From Actinomycetes bacterium (GTDB taxonomy: Bacteria; Actinomycetota; Acidimicrobiia; Acidimicrobiales; Acidimicrobiaceae), in assembly GCA_021819725.1 (NCBI GenBank), contig JAKAQR010000049.1, forward strand, positions 1 through 15,687: a DNA stretch of 15,687 nucleotides, in the 5' to 3' direction. Made by a program: the position numbers and the translations under genes. The notes below the pieces were generated by a model. It did no database searches, was not told the origin of the DNA, and worked only from the letters and a program-made list of their open reading frames with translations. Numbering within the stretch: position 1 is the first letter of the stretch; each line of letters opens with the position of its first letter. Positions 1-8,614 of the stretch are shown here, piece by piece.

Positions 1-2
1 TG

Positions 3-261
3 TTGATACTCGATGACTTTCTCATTCGACCCATCAGTCCAGATGCCGCCAGTGACACCCTAGAGGTGATCGAGGATCGTCATGGACTGCGCTCCACGAT
101 TCTCACCTCACAGCTGCTAAGTCGCGAACTGGTACGCCAGCATTGGTGACCCAACGATCGCTGACGCGCTCCTCGACCGACTGACGACGAATCTTCACCG
201 CATCGAACTGGGCGGAGAATCGATGCGCAAAGTGGTCCAGTCACCCGATGCGAACCGATGA
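3..261 (+). pseudogene. istB: IS21-family IstB-like ATPase remnant (3' part, frameshifted)
   Basis: IstB is the AAA+ helper ATPase that works with the IstA transposase in IS21-family elements. Reading from base 3 gives LILDDF (the Walker B strand), then RPISPDA, EVIEDRHG and RSTILTSQL, which are characteristic of the IstB core. This frame stops at the TGA at 147-149. The rest of the protein continues in another frame from base 148: DPTIADALLDRL, HRIELGGESMRK, ending at TGA 259-261. Intact IstB has a few extra residues between the HW and GDPT segments, so a small deletion with a frameshift is likely. The 5' part lies outside the window, so I cannot tell whether istA or the rest of istB is present. 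The copy as seen cannot make a functional protein. Family assignment is from remembered motifs, not a database search. Confidence 0.85.
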
Positions 262-383
262 CGAGAGGCCCCACACCTAGGATGAGAACGATCGATCACC
301 GACCAAGAACCATCACCAGAAAGGAGGTGAGGTAGGGGTTAAGCGCGACACCAGATGGCTACCGAACACACCCCACCTGAGAC

Positions 384-430
384 TGTCCGAAAACTCCGGA
401 TTCGGTGTCCGAAATGAGCGAAATGTGCAG
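384..430. mobile_element. Probable right end of the IS21-like element
   Basis: Two direct copies of TGTCCGAAA start at 384 and 406, a spacing of 22 bp, about 120 bp downstream of the istB remnant. IS21-family ends are known to carry several short repeats that bind the transposase, and the position after istB fits the right terminus. The exact tip and any target duplication cannot be fixed without the other end, which is outside the window. Confidence 0.5.
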
Positions 431-810
431 TGCCGTACTCCGGCTTATTAAGGCGCAAACTCGCTGGATCCAGTTTGACTAACACAGAATTGGATCAACG
501 AATGACGAGAAAAGCGCCAGGTTCTACCAAGTTTGACACCAGGAAGTCTCCCAGCTGGGCAAGGCGTTCCACCGTCTTGTCACGCCCTAGGCGGGGATAT
601 TTCGAACAAGTCCAGTTAGAAGGACTTCAGAGGGGGAGCCTCGTTCAAACGCCATGTCAGATGTCAGACCGAACAATCCTGCAAACCCCCTACTGGCGAG
701 CGGTAATGAGGTTTCGGATACGCTTTGTGCCGGCACCTAAGGACCCGCGCAAGCCTACCAATCCACACTACCATCCGCCCAACACACGGCCTCGAAGGTT
801 CCCCAATCCT
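431..810. other. Non-coding stretch, no recognisable content
   Basis: This gap lies between the IS-like end and the stop codon of SBP1. A 150-codon plus-strand reading frame crosses it but runs antisense into the SBP1 gene, has a composition unlike a real protein and resembles nothing I know. A short minus-strand frame of about 45 codons around 500-630 is also unrecognised. I see no tRNA, no CRISPR-like repeats and no convincing terminator hairpin with a T-run for the operon that ends at 811. It is probably eroded sequence at the edge of the mobile element. Confidence 0.5.
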
Positions 811-2664
811 CTACTTATAAGACCAAGTCTGCGGGAACAAGATACCAGTCGAGGGGAAGTAGACACCCTTCAGCTGACTTGAGACCGCGTTGATCGTGTA
901 GGTCACCGGCTGGAAGATGACAGGGAGCTGCTTGACCAGGTAGTTGGAGTAGGCCTGCATGGCACTGTCGGCTTGGGATCCAGAGGCTGTGTGGGTGGCT
1001 GCTACCAGAGTGCGGAGCTCATTCGGTACCGGGTAGGACAAGAAGTGTCCTGAGGCGAAGATGCTTCCACCGGTTGGGTAGGGCTCACTAAAGTCCCAAG
1101 CGAAACCGGCCCCCCAGTTCCCAATATCGGGACCGCTTGGATGCGCCCCAATGACCTCCGCAACAAGCGAGTCAAATGGTGTTGACGACAGGTTCAACAC
1201 GATGCCTGCCGCAGCAGCAGAGCTCTTGAAGTCCTCCATCTCACCGGGGAGATAGGACGACCCAGTGGTGTAGGCAAGTGAGAAGGTCAGGGTCTGACCG
1301 CCACTAATTCCTGTCCCACACTCATTTGCTCCAGGTCCTGGCTTCTCACAGACCGCTGGTCCCGATGAGGGGATCTTCCAACCGTGGGAAGTCAACAACG
1401 TCCGGGCATCTTTGATGCTGTAGGGATAGGTGCTTGCCGACTCGAGAGAGCCCATGTAGGGATTGGATGGCTTTGGCGGAATTGGACCGTAATCTGGATA
1501 ACCCCCAGTCCCAAGGAGGAGTGACTTCACGACTGCCGACTGATCCATCAGATGCTGGAGTGCCTGGCGGATGTAAAGTTGCTTGAAGATGCTCCCGACT
1601 TGGGGGTTAATGTAGTTCAGTGACAGGAAGTTGATCTCCCAATAGGGAGTGGGAACGATGCTGTAACCCGCCGCCTTCACTCTTGGCAGCGTCGAGAGGT
1701 CATTGGCCGGTACGTAGCCAGCCTGAATCTCAGATCCCGATAGGAGCGAACTGAACTCAGACGAACTGGAGGTGTAGGGAACCTCCTTAAATACCTTGTA
1801 GTTAACTTTTGGTCCCGAGTAATTTGGGTTAACTTTGAACGAAGCAGCACCTGTCGTATTGAACGAAGTGAGTTCAAATGGACCATCAACCACCTTCCAA
1901 AGGGGATTGGTCGCATAGGTAGAAGTGTCCTTGGATTGGGCACTCAGATAACTCAAAACAGCGGCAGCTCCTGATGCAGTCGATGCATAATTACCCACCG
2001 ATCCCGAGGTAGAAGTCTTATCCCACGCCTGCTGGGGCATCGGAACCAACTCATCGAGCTGATCATCGGTGAACCAGATTGGGTTGACCGACTCCGTGAG
2101 GTGTAAAACGACAGTGCTTGTACCTACTGTCGAGACTGATTTGATGCTGTCGGGTATATCACCCGGGACATAATCGCCAAACTCGTTTTTCTCATACTTC
2201 AGGAGATCGAGAAAGAACATCAGGTCAGCGTTCGTCAGCGGCTGACCATTCGACCACTTCCATGGCTTAAGCTTGATGGTGACAACGGAATCGTTTTGGC
2301 TGAAGACAGGAGCATAGGCGAGGCTCAATGCAGTGTTGAGAGCGGTCGCTGAATTCGCAGTTCCGATAGTGTAAAGGTATGGCCACATAAAGTTCTGGAA
2401 GCTTCCCTTGTTAGCAAGAGTGTTGTAGGCCGGCTCGACAAATGGCAAGATCGAAGTCGGAGTACCTTGGGCTCCTTCGGCCATCGTGATTACGCCCGCA
2501 TTCGTCGCGGTCGAAGGCTGACTGCTACTCGATGTACTATTTGAGCTCGAGGAGCCACAAGCAGCAAGGATCGCACCTCCAAGGCTAACTGTCGCCAGTA
2601 TTGTCAAGGCTTTCCAACTTCTATTGGCCCCAACTATCATCGACGTACCCCTTTTACTTTCCAT
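811..2664 (-). CDS. ABC transporter family 5 solute-binding lipoprotein (SBP1)
   Basis: Peptide-type extracytoplasmic binding protein (SBP_bac_5, DppA/OppA group) that should capture short peptides or similar ligands and deliver them to the DppB/DppC permease encoded upstream. The N-terminus has basic residues, a hydrophobic stretch and a lipobox ending LAAC, followed by a Ser/Thr-rich linker, so it is lipid-anchored on the outer face of the membrane. Family-typical stretches include KPWKWSNGQPLTNADLMFFL and IRQALQHLMDQ. I chose the ATG at 2664 (617 aa, Cys36), which has AAAGGGG 8 bases upstream; the ATG at 2640 also has AAAAGGGG at good spacing and would give Cys28. An ATG as far upstream as 2724 is open but would bury the signal peptide. 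It is the last gene of the cluster, about 237 bp after the M20 gene, so it may have its own promoter, though I could not identify one. Bases 827-2091 are identical to the SBP2 gene while the 5' third differs. Confidence 0.93.
   Translation of the reverse strand: MESKRGTSMIVGANRSWKALTILATVSLGGAILAACGSSSSNSTSSSSQPSTATNAGVITMAEGAQGTPTSILPFVEPAYNTLANKGSFQNFMWPYLYTIGTANSATALNTALSLAYAPVFSQNDSVVTIKLKPWKWSNGQPLTNADLMFFLDLLKYEKNEFGDYVPGDIPDSIKSVSTVGTSTVVLHLTESVNPIWFTDDQLDELVPMPQQAWDKTSTSGSVGNYASTASGAAAVLSYLSAQSKDTSTYATNPLWKVVDGPFELTSFNTTGAASFKVNPNYSGPKVNYKVFKEVPYTSSSSEFSSLLSGSEIQAGYVPANDLSTLPRVKAAGYSIVPTPYWEINFLSLNYINPQVGSIFKQLYIRQALQHLMDQSAVVKSLLLGTGGYPDYGPIPPKPSNPYMGSLESASTYPYSIKDARTLLTSHGWKIPSSGPAVCEKPGPGANECGTGISGGQTLTFSLAYTTGSSYLPGEMEDFKSSAAAAGIVLNLSSTPFDSLVAEVIGAHPSGPDIGNWGAGFAWDFSEPYPTGGSIFASGHFLSYPVPNELRTLVAATHTASGSQADSAMQAYSNYLVKQLPVIFQPVTYTINAVSSQLKGVYFPSTGILFPQTWSYK
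827..2091. repeat. 1265-bp direct repeat, copy A (within SBP1)
   Basis: This tract aligns without gaps and, as far as I can read line by line, without mismatches to 10966-12230, at a constant offset of 10139. At the low-coordinate edge the last codons of the two genes differ at three synonymous sites (814, 820, 826). At the other edge, difference starts abruptly at 2092 and remains frequent. Both copies have the same orientation. Confidence 0.95.
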
Positions 2665-2901
2665 ACCCATAGCCCCTTTCAGCATGATTGATCTTCCACC
2701 GTTCTCTACTACCGACCACGTCAACCCCTAAGAATCATGGCCGTTTTCTTGCTGTCACCGACCAGCGTGGCTTCGACCAGCTCATACCATACCGAAGCAA
2801 TGGTTAAGACCCATGAAACCCCTGATCACCTCGCTTGCCTTTCCTCGGCGCTGCCCATGCTGAAGCCTTTCGAACTTCTCAATATAGGCAAGGTCAGAAG
2901 A
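2665..2901 (-). promoter_or_regulatory. Intergenic leader upstream of SBP1
   Basis: A gap of about 237 bp in an otherwise tight gene set, directly before a binding-protein gene, is a natural place for an internal promoter or processing site. I see CGACCAGC twice (2759-2766 and 2774-2781) and a related CCGACCAC at 2712-2719, which could be regulator half-sites. A TTGACG (complement of 2719-2724) has no matching -10 box at 16-18 bases. Nothing here is more than suggestive. Confidence 0.2.
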
Positions 2902-4071
2902 TCAATGCAACCCACCGCTCAATAGGAGTCGCTCCCTAACCCTCTGATCATTCGCAACATCAACAATTGTCCAAGCCATTGCCAGTCCACCATCCAGCAG
3001 CGCTCTATCAGCAGAGGGCTCGGCGCAATGAGCCGCGAATTCTGGCTGATGATTCACTGAGTCACCACAGTCGATCCCCAACATGGGGTGGATGGCGGGG
3101 ATTCTCATGGAGATGTTGGCCATATCAGTCGATCCACCCATCGGTCTCTCTCCCTCACCGAATGGGGCAAAGACTCGACCAAGACTCTCAGCATTCTGAC
3201 GATACAACCTCGCTAGATCCTCATCAGTAACGAACTCCGAGTACGGTGGTGATTGTTCCGTGATACGAAGTTCGGCGCCTGAACCCACGGCTCCGGCCTC
3301 AAAGCACCGCTCAATTTTGGGGCGTACCTCCTCAAGGCTCGCAAGTGTAGTACTGCGGATGTAATAACTCGCAGCGGCCCGACCAGGTATCACGTTCGGA
3401 GCCTCACCTCCGTGGGTCGTGATTCCGTGAACCTGACAGTTGGTCGGGAGCTGTTGTCGAAGGAGAGCAATCGCGACCTGAGCGATCGCTAATGCGTCAC
3501 CAGCATTGATACCCTTCTCCGGTGCGGCCGAAGCGTGAGCGGTCTTGCCCAAATACTCAACCTGCAGATGTGCCACCGCCAGCGCTCGCATAGCGACATC
3601 CTCACGAGGGGATGGGTGCACCATCATCGCCGCATGCACTCCTTCAAACACCCCTGCATCCAACATCAGGATTTTGCCCCCGCCACCCTCCTCTGCAGGG
3701 GTGCCCATGACCTTGAGCGTGATACCCAAATCATCAACCAGCGGTGCAAGCGACAGTGCGGCTGTGACTGCCGCCGACGCTATCACATTATGACCACAAG
3801 CATGACCAACGTCTGGGAGGGCATCATATTCTGCACAAACCGCGACCACGAACTCACCCGAACCAATCGTCGCCTCAAAAGCAGTCGGTAAATCCGCCAC
3901 GCCTCGCTTGACAGCAAAGCCGCCCGACTCCAACGCCTCGCCTACCCATCTCGACGCCAGTTGTTCTTGGAACCCTAGCTCAGGATGTGCATGAATCCGA
4001 TGACTCAATGCCACCATGTCCTCAGCCAATGCTCGCTGGTTCGCCTGAACCGCGCTCTTAATCTCAGGCAT
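2902..4071 (-). CDS. M20 family metallopeptidase / amidohydrolase (M20D, AbgB/PM20D2-like)
   Basis: Cytoplasmic zinc hydrolase of the M20D group, which cleaves N-acyl amino acids, aminobenzoyl-glutamate or dipeptides depending on the member. From the chosen start (389 aa) the metal and catalytic motifs appear in order: HAHPELGFQE near 27-36, EYDALPDVGHACGHN at 81-95 with a Cys/His pair, GTPAEEGG at 123-130 with the Glu-Glu pair, MVHPSP near 150-155, and GKTAHASAAPEKG at 175-187. GGSTDMANIS and the HP motif near the C-terminus match the last metal ligand region. An open frame extends to 4170, but the start at ATG 4071 is preferred because the family N-terminus begins there and it overlaps the upstream amidohydrolase stop by 8 bases (ATGCCTGA). 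This implies translational coupling, and no strong ribosome site is present. Substrate is unknown; context favours imported dipeptides or acyl-amino acids. Confidence 0.92.
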   Translation of the reverse strand: MPEIKSAVQANQRALAEDMVALSHRIHAHPELGFQEQLASRWVGEALESGGFAVKRGVADLPTAFEATIGSGEFVVAVCAEYDALPDVGHACGHNVIASAAVTAALSLAPLVDDLGITLKVMGTPAEEGGGGKILMLDAGVFEGVHAAMMVHPSPREDVAMRALAVAHLQVEYLGKTAHASAAPEKGINAGDALAIAQVAIALLRQQLPTNCQVHGITTHGGEAPNVIPGRAAASYYIRSTTLASLEEVRPKIERCFEAGAVGSGAELRITEQSPPYSEFVTDEDLARLYRQNAESLGRVFAPFGEGERPMGGSTDMANISMRIPAIHPMLGIDCGDSVNHQPEFAAHCAEPSADRALLDGGLAMAWTIVDVANDQRVRERLLLSGGLH

Positions 4072-5296
4072 CTTTGACCATCCGTTGTTGTCCGACCGAC
4101 ACAAGAACTCCATCCTTGTATACAGCAGACACATTCTCCTTGAGCCGAGAAAAATCGAACGGGTCTCCATCGACCACTACCAAATCGGCTCGTTTCCCGG
4201 GTTCCACGGTGCCAAGCTCGCCCTCGAGGCCCATCAGCTGCGCCGCGCTATGCGTAGTCGCAACCAGCACACTTCCAGGATCCATGCCTCCCGCCTCCAT
4301 TAACGCCAACTCTCGCAAGTTGGTACCATGAGCGCCTACCCCACTGTCTGTTCCCATTGCAATCTTGACACCAGCCTTTACAGCCCTTGCAAACGAATCC
4401 TGGTGCACCAGGAGCAGTTCTCGCGCCTTCGCGATGACAGCTGGCTGCAGCGAGGCACCCTGATCAAAACTCTCCACGACCGATATCGGAGCGATGAGTG
4501 TCGGAACCAGCCAGGTTCCCTTGGCGAGCATCATCTCAATCGCCTCGTCATCAAGATATACACCATGTTCGATAGATCGAATGCCCGCCCTGATCGCAGC
4601 CTTAATCCCATCACTCGCTTGGGCATGGGCCATGACAAAGATTCCTGCCGCGTTAGCCTCCGCAACAAGCACCTGGAGTTCATCATCCCGAAAGTGTCCG
4701 TGACGGGGATTGTCGCGAGGGGACAGGACTCCACCCGACGTAAAAACCTTGATCACATTCCCACCGGAGCGGATGATTTCTCGAACCTTCTTACGCATCT
4801 CTTCTGGACCATCCACAATTCCAGAAGGCCTTCCAGGATAGGAGACCTTACCATCGAGGTTGATCCCTGAAGGCAGCCAACCATCCCCGTGGCCTCCGGT
4901 TTGACTAATGGCAGTCACAGATATCTGCATCCGCGGACCAGCGATCAAACCATCTTCCACCGCCTGTTGCACGCCAAGGTCGGCTCCAGATGCGTCCCTT
5001 ATCGTGGTGATTCCAAGATCGAGTGTGGCCTTGAGATTCGCCTCCGCTTCGTAGAACTGATAGGAAAATGGTCGGGTTAACCTTCGCATCGTATCTACAC
5101 CAGAGCTGGTCACATGGACATGGCAGTCAAATAGACCGGGTAACAACGCCTTCCCGGTGCAATCGACTACCTGGTCTCCGTCTAGGCCGTTACCAACCTC
5201 AATAATCTTCCCATCCTCAACAACCACATCTGCTGGCGCCATACCAGAGCCCGTTCCGTCAAAGAGTTGACCACCTTGAAATAGGGTTCTCACCAT
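4064..5296 (-). CDS. Prolidase-like metal-dependent amidohydrolase (AH1)
   Basis: Amidohydrolase-superfamily protein (COG1228-like, 410 aa) close in pattern to the Zn-dependent Xaa-Pro dipeptidases and N-acyl-proline hydrolases such as Sgx9260. Metal ligands visible: His59 and His61 in FDCHVHV, the Lys183 that would be carboxylated in VIKVFTSGGV, His224 in MAHAQ, His244 in SIEHG and Asp317 in AMGTDSG. The segments TGGHGD (133-138) and SPRDNP (192-197) are typical of this subgroup, and no signal peptide is seen, so it acts in the cytoplasm. The ATG at 5296 follows GAAGGG at 11 bases; the gap to the upstream ATPase is about 90 bp. It is a diverged paralogue of the amidohydrolase at 9630-10883 and is coupled to the M20 gene downstream. 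The precise substrate is inferred, not shown; imidazolonepropionase-like activity is an alternative that the Lys ligand makes less likely. Confidence 0.9.
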   Translation of the reverse strand: MVRTLFQGGQLFDGTGSGMAPADVVVEDGKIIEVGNGLDGDQVVDCTGKALLPGLFDCHVHVTSSGVDTMRRLTRPFSYQFYEAEANLKATLDLGITTIRDASGADLGVQQAVEDGLIAGPRMQISVTAISQTGGHGDGWLPSGINLDGKVSYPGRPSGIVDGPEEMRKKVREIIRSGGNVIKVFTSGGVLSPRDNPRHGHFRDDELQVLVAEANAAGIFVMAHAQASDGIKAAIRAGIRSIEHGVYLDDEAIEMMLAKGTWLVPTLIAPISVVESFDQGASLQPAVIAKARELLLVHQDSFARAVKAGVKIAMGTDSGVGAHGTNLRELALMEAGGMDPGSVLVATTHSAAQLMGLEGELGTVEPGKRADLVVVDGDPFDFSRLKENVSAVYKDGVLVSVGQQRMVKDA

Positions 5297-5385
5297 AACT
5301 CACTTTTCCCTTCATTGTTTGTGAACTTACCTACTACTTGCTATGAACGAAAGAAGACTTTGAGGAGTCTGTGACCCGTAAGCCC

Positions 5386-7467
5386 TCAACCTCCCAATAC
5401 CCGCGCCTCGGTCACAGACTCCGCCACCGGCTCCCTCAAGGGGAAGTGACAGGCCGCCTCGTGTCCGATGCCGAAGGACCGCAACGGAGGTTCAACTTCA
5501 GCACAGATATCCTGTGCGTACTCGCACCGCGTTCTGAACCGACAGCCCGAAGGAGGATTAATGGCAGAGGGGAGCTCGCCGGTAACACTCGTCATTCTAT
5601 GCGCACGAGCCGCCTCGGGATCTGGTAACGGTATCGATCGCAACAGTCCTTGCGTGTAGGGGTGGGCTGGCCCGTCATAGAGGCTTGCCGTCTGCCCGAT
5701 CTCGACAATCTTTCCGAGATACATGACCGCAACGCGATCAGCCATGTATCGCACCACCGACAGGTCATGCGATATCACCACGTAGGTGAGGCCGTGGAGC
5801 TCCTGGAGTTGGCACATCAGATTGATGACCTGAGAACGAATCGAGACATCCAGTGCCGATACGGGTTCGTCGGCAACAAGGATCTTTGGATTGAGGGACA
5901 ACGCTCTCGCAAGACCAATTCTTTGACGCTGTCCACCAGAGAACTCGTGGGGGTAGCGATCGATGAGACTCAGAGAGAGCCCAACCTCTCCCATCAGCTC
6001 TCGCACTCGATCCTGGCGCTCCGACGGCGAGCCCACATGTTGCAGCCGCATGGGCTCTTCGATGATTGCCCCTACCCGCATCCGCGGGTCCAACGAGGAG
6101 TAGGGGTCTTGGAACATCAGCTGAAGATCACGTCTAGAACTGCGGAAACCCTTTCCCTTTGAACCCACCAACTCCTTGCCTAAGAACCTCACACTGCCCC
6201 CGGTTGGCGTCTCAAGACCGGCGACCAGCCTTCCAAGGGTGGTCTTCCCGCAGCCTGATTCGCCAACCACCCCAAGAGTCTCCCCAGCGGCGACTTCAAA
6301 CGAGACACCAGAGACTGCCTTCAGCGTCGATCCACTCTTATGGCCCAGTCGGATGCTCGACCTGACTTTGAACTCCTTGACAAGATCACACACTTCTAGG
6401 AGCTCTGCCCTGGTCGACTCCGACGAATTTCGCGAACTAAATTCCACCCGATTCCCCGTCGAAACAACGTCGGTTGCCTCGCGGACTTCCACCAGGCGAT
6501 TGGAGGTGCTTGGGAAAAAGCAGGCGACAGACCGAGTGTCGTCCTGGCGCTCCAATACAGGATCGTTGGCTCGACATTCGTCCTTGGCATACCTGCAGCG
6601 GGGCGCAAACCGACACCCAGTAGGTGGATTGGACAGATCTGGCGGTAGTCCTCCAATCGCGAACAACCGACGTGAACGATCACTCTGAAGATCAGGTAAC
6701 GATGCTAAAAGTGCCTCCGTGTATGGGTGCATCGGCTGGTGGAACAAATCCTCAGTCGCTCCCTCTTCGACGACCCTCCCTGCATACATCACTGAAACAC
6801 GATCTGCCCGTCCCGCCACGACTCCCATGTCATGGGTGATGAGAATCACACCCAACTGCAACTGCTCGCGCAGCTGATCGAGAAGGTCAAGGATTTGTGC
6901 CTGAATGGTGACGTCAAGAGCAGTCGTGGGTTCGTCGGCAATCAGCAGCTTAGGTTGACACGCCAGAGCAATCGCGATCACTACCCTTTGACGGAGCCCT
7001 CCAGATAGCTGATGGGGATAGTCTCCTACCTGGTCGTTCGGGCGTGGCATTCCAACCATCTTGAACAATTCGACGGCTCGCGAGCGGGCCTCCGTCTTTG
7101 AAAGACCCAGGTGCCGTCGCAGCGATTCCGCGACCTGCTTGCCAACCGTCATAGTGGGGTTCAAAGCGGTCATGGGGTCCTGGAACACCATCCCAACCTC
7201 GTTCCCTCGCACATCCTGCATGTCGTGTTCTCGAAGGTGCGCAAGATTGCGCCCATTGAGGAGGATCTGCCCAGACTCGACCACTCCTCCTCTTGGTAGT
7301 AGCCCCATGACCGCCATGCCAGTCATCGTCTTGCCACTGCCTGACTCGCCAACAAGTCCAACAGTTTCCCCGGCCTCCACCGTCAGACTGACACCGTCGA
7401 GCGCATGGACCGTAGAACTGGATAGGGCGATCGAGACGCGCAAATCCTGTATTTCTAGGAGACTCAC
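5386..7467 (-). CDS. Dipeptide/oligopeptide ABC transporter, fused double ATPase (DppD-DppF type)
   Basis: Two complete ATP-binding cassettes in one chain energise the DppB/DppC permease. Domain 1 (about 1-320): Walker A GESGSGKT at 40-47, Q-loop Gln96, signature LSGG at 154-157, Walker B LLIADEP at 174-180, H-loop His212. Domain 2 (about 355-690): Walker A GESGCGKT at 402-409, Gln453, signature FSGG at 509-512, Walker B ending DEP at 533-535, His567. Each is followed by the oligopeptide-transporter C-terminal segment with clustered cysteines (Cys285, 291, 298, 316 in the first), a motif that in relatives binds an iron-sulfur cluster. I chose the GTG at 7467 (693 aa) because AGGAG lies 9 bases upstream and the conserved domain begins at once. 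An ATG at 7533 would add 22 residues that do not look conserved. All catalytic motifs appear intact. Confidence 0.95.
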   Translation of the reverse strand: MSLLEIQDLRVSIALSSSTVHALDGVSLTVEAGETVGLVGESGSGKTMTGMAVMGLLPRGGVVESGQILLNGRNLAHLREHDMQDVRGNEVGMVFQDPMTALNPTMTVGKQVAESLRRHLGLSKTEARSRAVELFKMVGMPRPNDQVGDYPHQLSGGLRQRVVIAIALACQPKLLIADEPTTALDVTIQAQILDLLDQLREQLQLGVILITHDMGVVAGRADRVSVMYAGRVVEEGATEDLFHQPMHPYTEALLASLPDLQSDRSRRLFAIGGLPPDLSNPPTGCRFAPRCRYAKDECRANDPVLERQDDTRSVACFFPSTSNRLVEVREATDVVSTGNRVEFSSRNSSESTRAELLEVCDLVKEFKVRSSIRLGHKSGSTLKAVSGVSFEVAAGETLGVVGESGCGKTTLGRLVAGLETPTGGSVRFLGKELVGSKGKGFRSSRRDLQLMFQDPYSSLDPRMRVGAIIEEPMRLQHVGSPSERQDRVRELMGEVGLSLSLIDRYPHEFSGGQRQRIGLARALSLNPKILVADEPVSALDVSIRSQVINLMCQLQELHGLTYVVISHDLSVVRYMADRVAVMYLGKIVEIGQTASLYDGPAHPYTQGLLRSIPLPDPEAARAHRMTSVTGELPSAINPPSGCRFRTRCEYAQDICAEVEPPLRSFGIGHEAACHFPLREPVAESVTEARVLGG

Positions 7468-7676
7468 GACCCTACTCTCCTGTCTCTTGCCACCAACCCC
7501 TGCATCCGATGACCCAATTGCAGATGGGGCCATCCTTCGTCCTGGCTAGCCCCTTCCAAAGCTTGGCCACGGCTTGCCGTACGAGAACCCGCAGGCGCCC
7601 AATCCATCTCTTGGCAAGCGTTATCTAGCAACCCTGGAGAAGTGGGGCTACAGTCGCAGTAATCTACCGAGGCCAT
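7464..7676 (-). CDS. Possible small protein between permease and ATPase genes
   Basis: A 241-bp gap separates the DppC stop from the ATPase start, unusually long for this cluster. It contains an open frame of 70 codons from ATG 7676 (78 from a TTG at 7700) whose TGA overlaps the ATPase GTG start as GTGA. The product would be acidic with several Cys near the N-terminus (VDYCDCSP) and matches no family I know. The ATG has no visible ribosome site, so this may be a chance frame. Confidence 0.22.
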   Translation of the reverse strand: MASVDYCDCSPTSPGLLDNACQEMDWAPAGSRTASRGQALEGASQDEGWPHLQLGHRMQGLVARDRRVGS

Positions 7677-7708
7677 GAGCAGACGTTCTGGTGCTTTCAA
7701 AGAACCGC

Positions 7709-8614
7709 TCACTCCCGGCTCTCCAAAGTATCGCGCAACCCCTCGCCAATGAAGTTGAACGCCACCACGGCCAGAACAATGGCGATGCCAGCAGGGTAGA
7801 TTTCCCACCAGTAGCCGTCATAGACGAAATTGAGACCATTGCTAAGCATTGCTCCCCAGTTGGTAGCGGGTACTGGTGGACCGAGCCCTAAGTAGCTGAT
7901 GACCGCGAAGAGCGCGATCGAATTCGCAATACTCAACGTAGTTTGCACAATCACGACACCGATGACGTTTGGAATAAGGTGCCGAGCGACAATCCACCGA
8001 CTACTCGCCCCCGCTCCCTTCGAGGCCTCCACGAACTCACGCACCCGCAACGAGAGCGTCTCGCCACGTACCAGTCGAGCCGGGACTGCCCAGGAGATAA
8101 CCCCAATTTCGATCACGAGCACCGGTACCGAAGGCTGGATGATCGTCCCGAGCAGCAAGACCAACAGCAACGCTGGAATCGCAAGCACTGAATCCGCAAC
8201 TCTCATCATCGTGGCATCGATCCACCCACCGAAATAACCCGCCAGCGCTCCCCACCAAGTACCGATGATCATCGCGACGATGGCAGCACCAATGCCCACC
8301 TCAAGGGCCGACTGGCCACCGGCCATCAGGCGTCCTAGGATGTCATAGCCGACGTCAGAGGTGCCAAGCAGGTGTGCTGCACTCGGCGCTTGATTCGCTT
8401 GAGCGAGCACAGTAGTCACCTGGTTGGTCCGATAGATGAGAGGACCCACGAAGCTAAACAGCACCAGAAAGATCACGATCACCGCGCCAACCACGGCGCT
8501 CTTTCGCCGCAGAAACCTTCGGTAACCGCGCCGAATCCCTGAGGGGCGTTCCTCTTCCTGCTCTCGCTCAACTACCGTCTGATCGGTAGCGGTCACCAGC
8601 GGTTCATAGTTCAC
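7709..8614 (-). CDS. dppC: Dipeptide/oligopeptide ABC transporter permease (DppC type)
   Basis: Inner-membrane permease subunit (301 aa) that pairs with the DppB-type protein to form the translocation channel. The N-terminal cytoplasmic stretch is charged, and the first membrane helix lies at about 40-60. HLLGTSDVGYDILGRLMAGG at 81-100 is a hallmark of the DppC/OppC N-terminal region, and the remaining helices fall between about 105 and 290. The EAA loop that docks on the ATPase is EFVEASKGAG with IVARHLIPN at 193-216. The start is GTG 8614, with GGAGG 10 bases and GAAGG 5 bases upstream. It follows the DppB-type gene after 71 bp, which hold a mini-ORF. The gene symbol reflects family type rather than proven dipeptide specificity. 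Confidence 0.94.
   Translation of the reverse strand: MNYEPLVTATDQTVVEREQEEERPSGIRRGYRRFLRRKSAVVGAVIVIFLVLFSFVGPLIYRTNQVTTVLAQANQAPSAAHLLGTSDVGYDILGRLMAGGQSALEVGIGAAIVAMIIGTWWGALAGYFGGWIDATMMRVADSVLAIPALLLVLLLGTIIQPSVPVLVIEIGVISWAVPARLVRGETLSLRVREFVEASKGAGASSRWIVARHLIPNVIGVVIVQTTLSIANSIALFAVISYLGLGPPVPATNWGAMLSNGLNFVYDGYWWEIYPAGIAIVLAVVAFNFIGEGLRDTLESRE

Noticed and set aside
320..334. AAAGGAGGTGAG as a ribosome site for a plus-strand gene
   Set aside because: It matches the anti-SD sequence well, but no reading frame of useful length starts after it; it lies inside the IS-like end region.
430..882. 150-codon plus-strand open frame
   Set aside because: It runs antisense into SBP1, has no ribosome site, and shows no known domain or credible composition.
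2719..2724. TTGACG as a -35 box for SBP1
   Set aside because: No acceptable -10 hexamer occurs at 16-18 bases, so it is not listed as a promoter.
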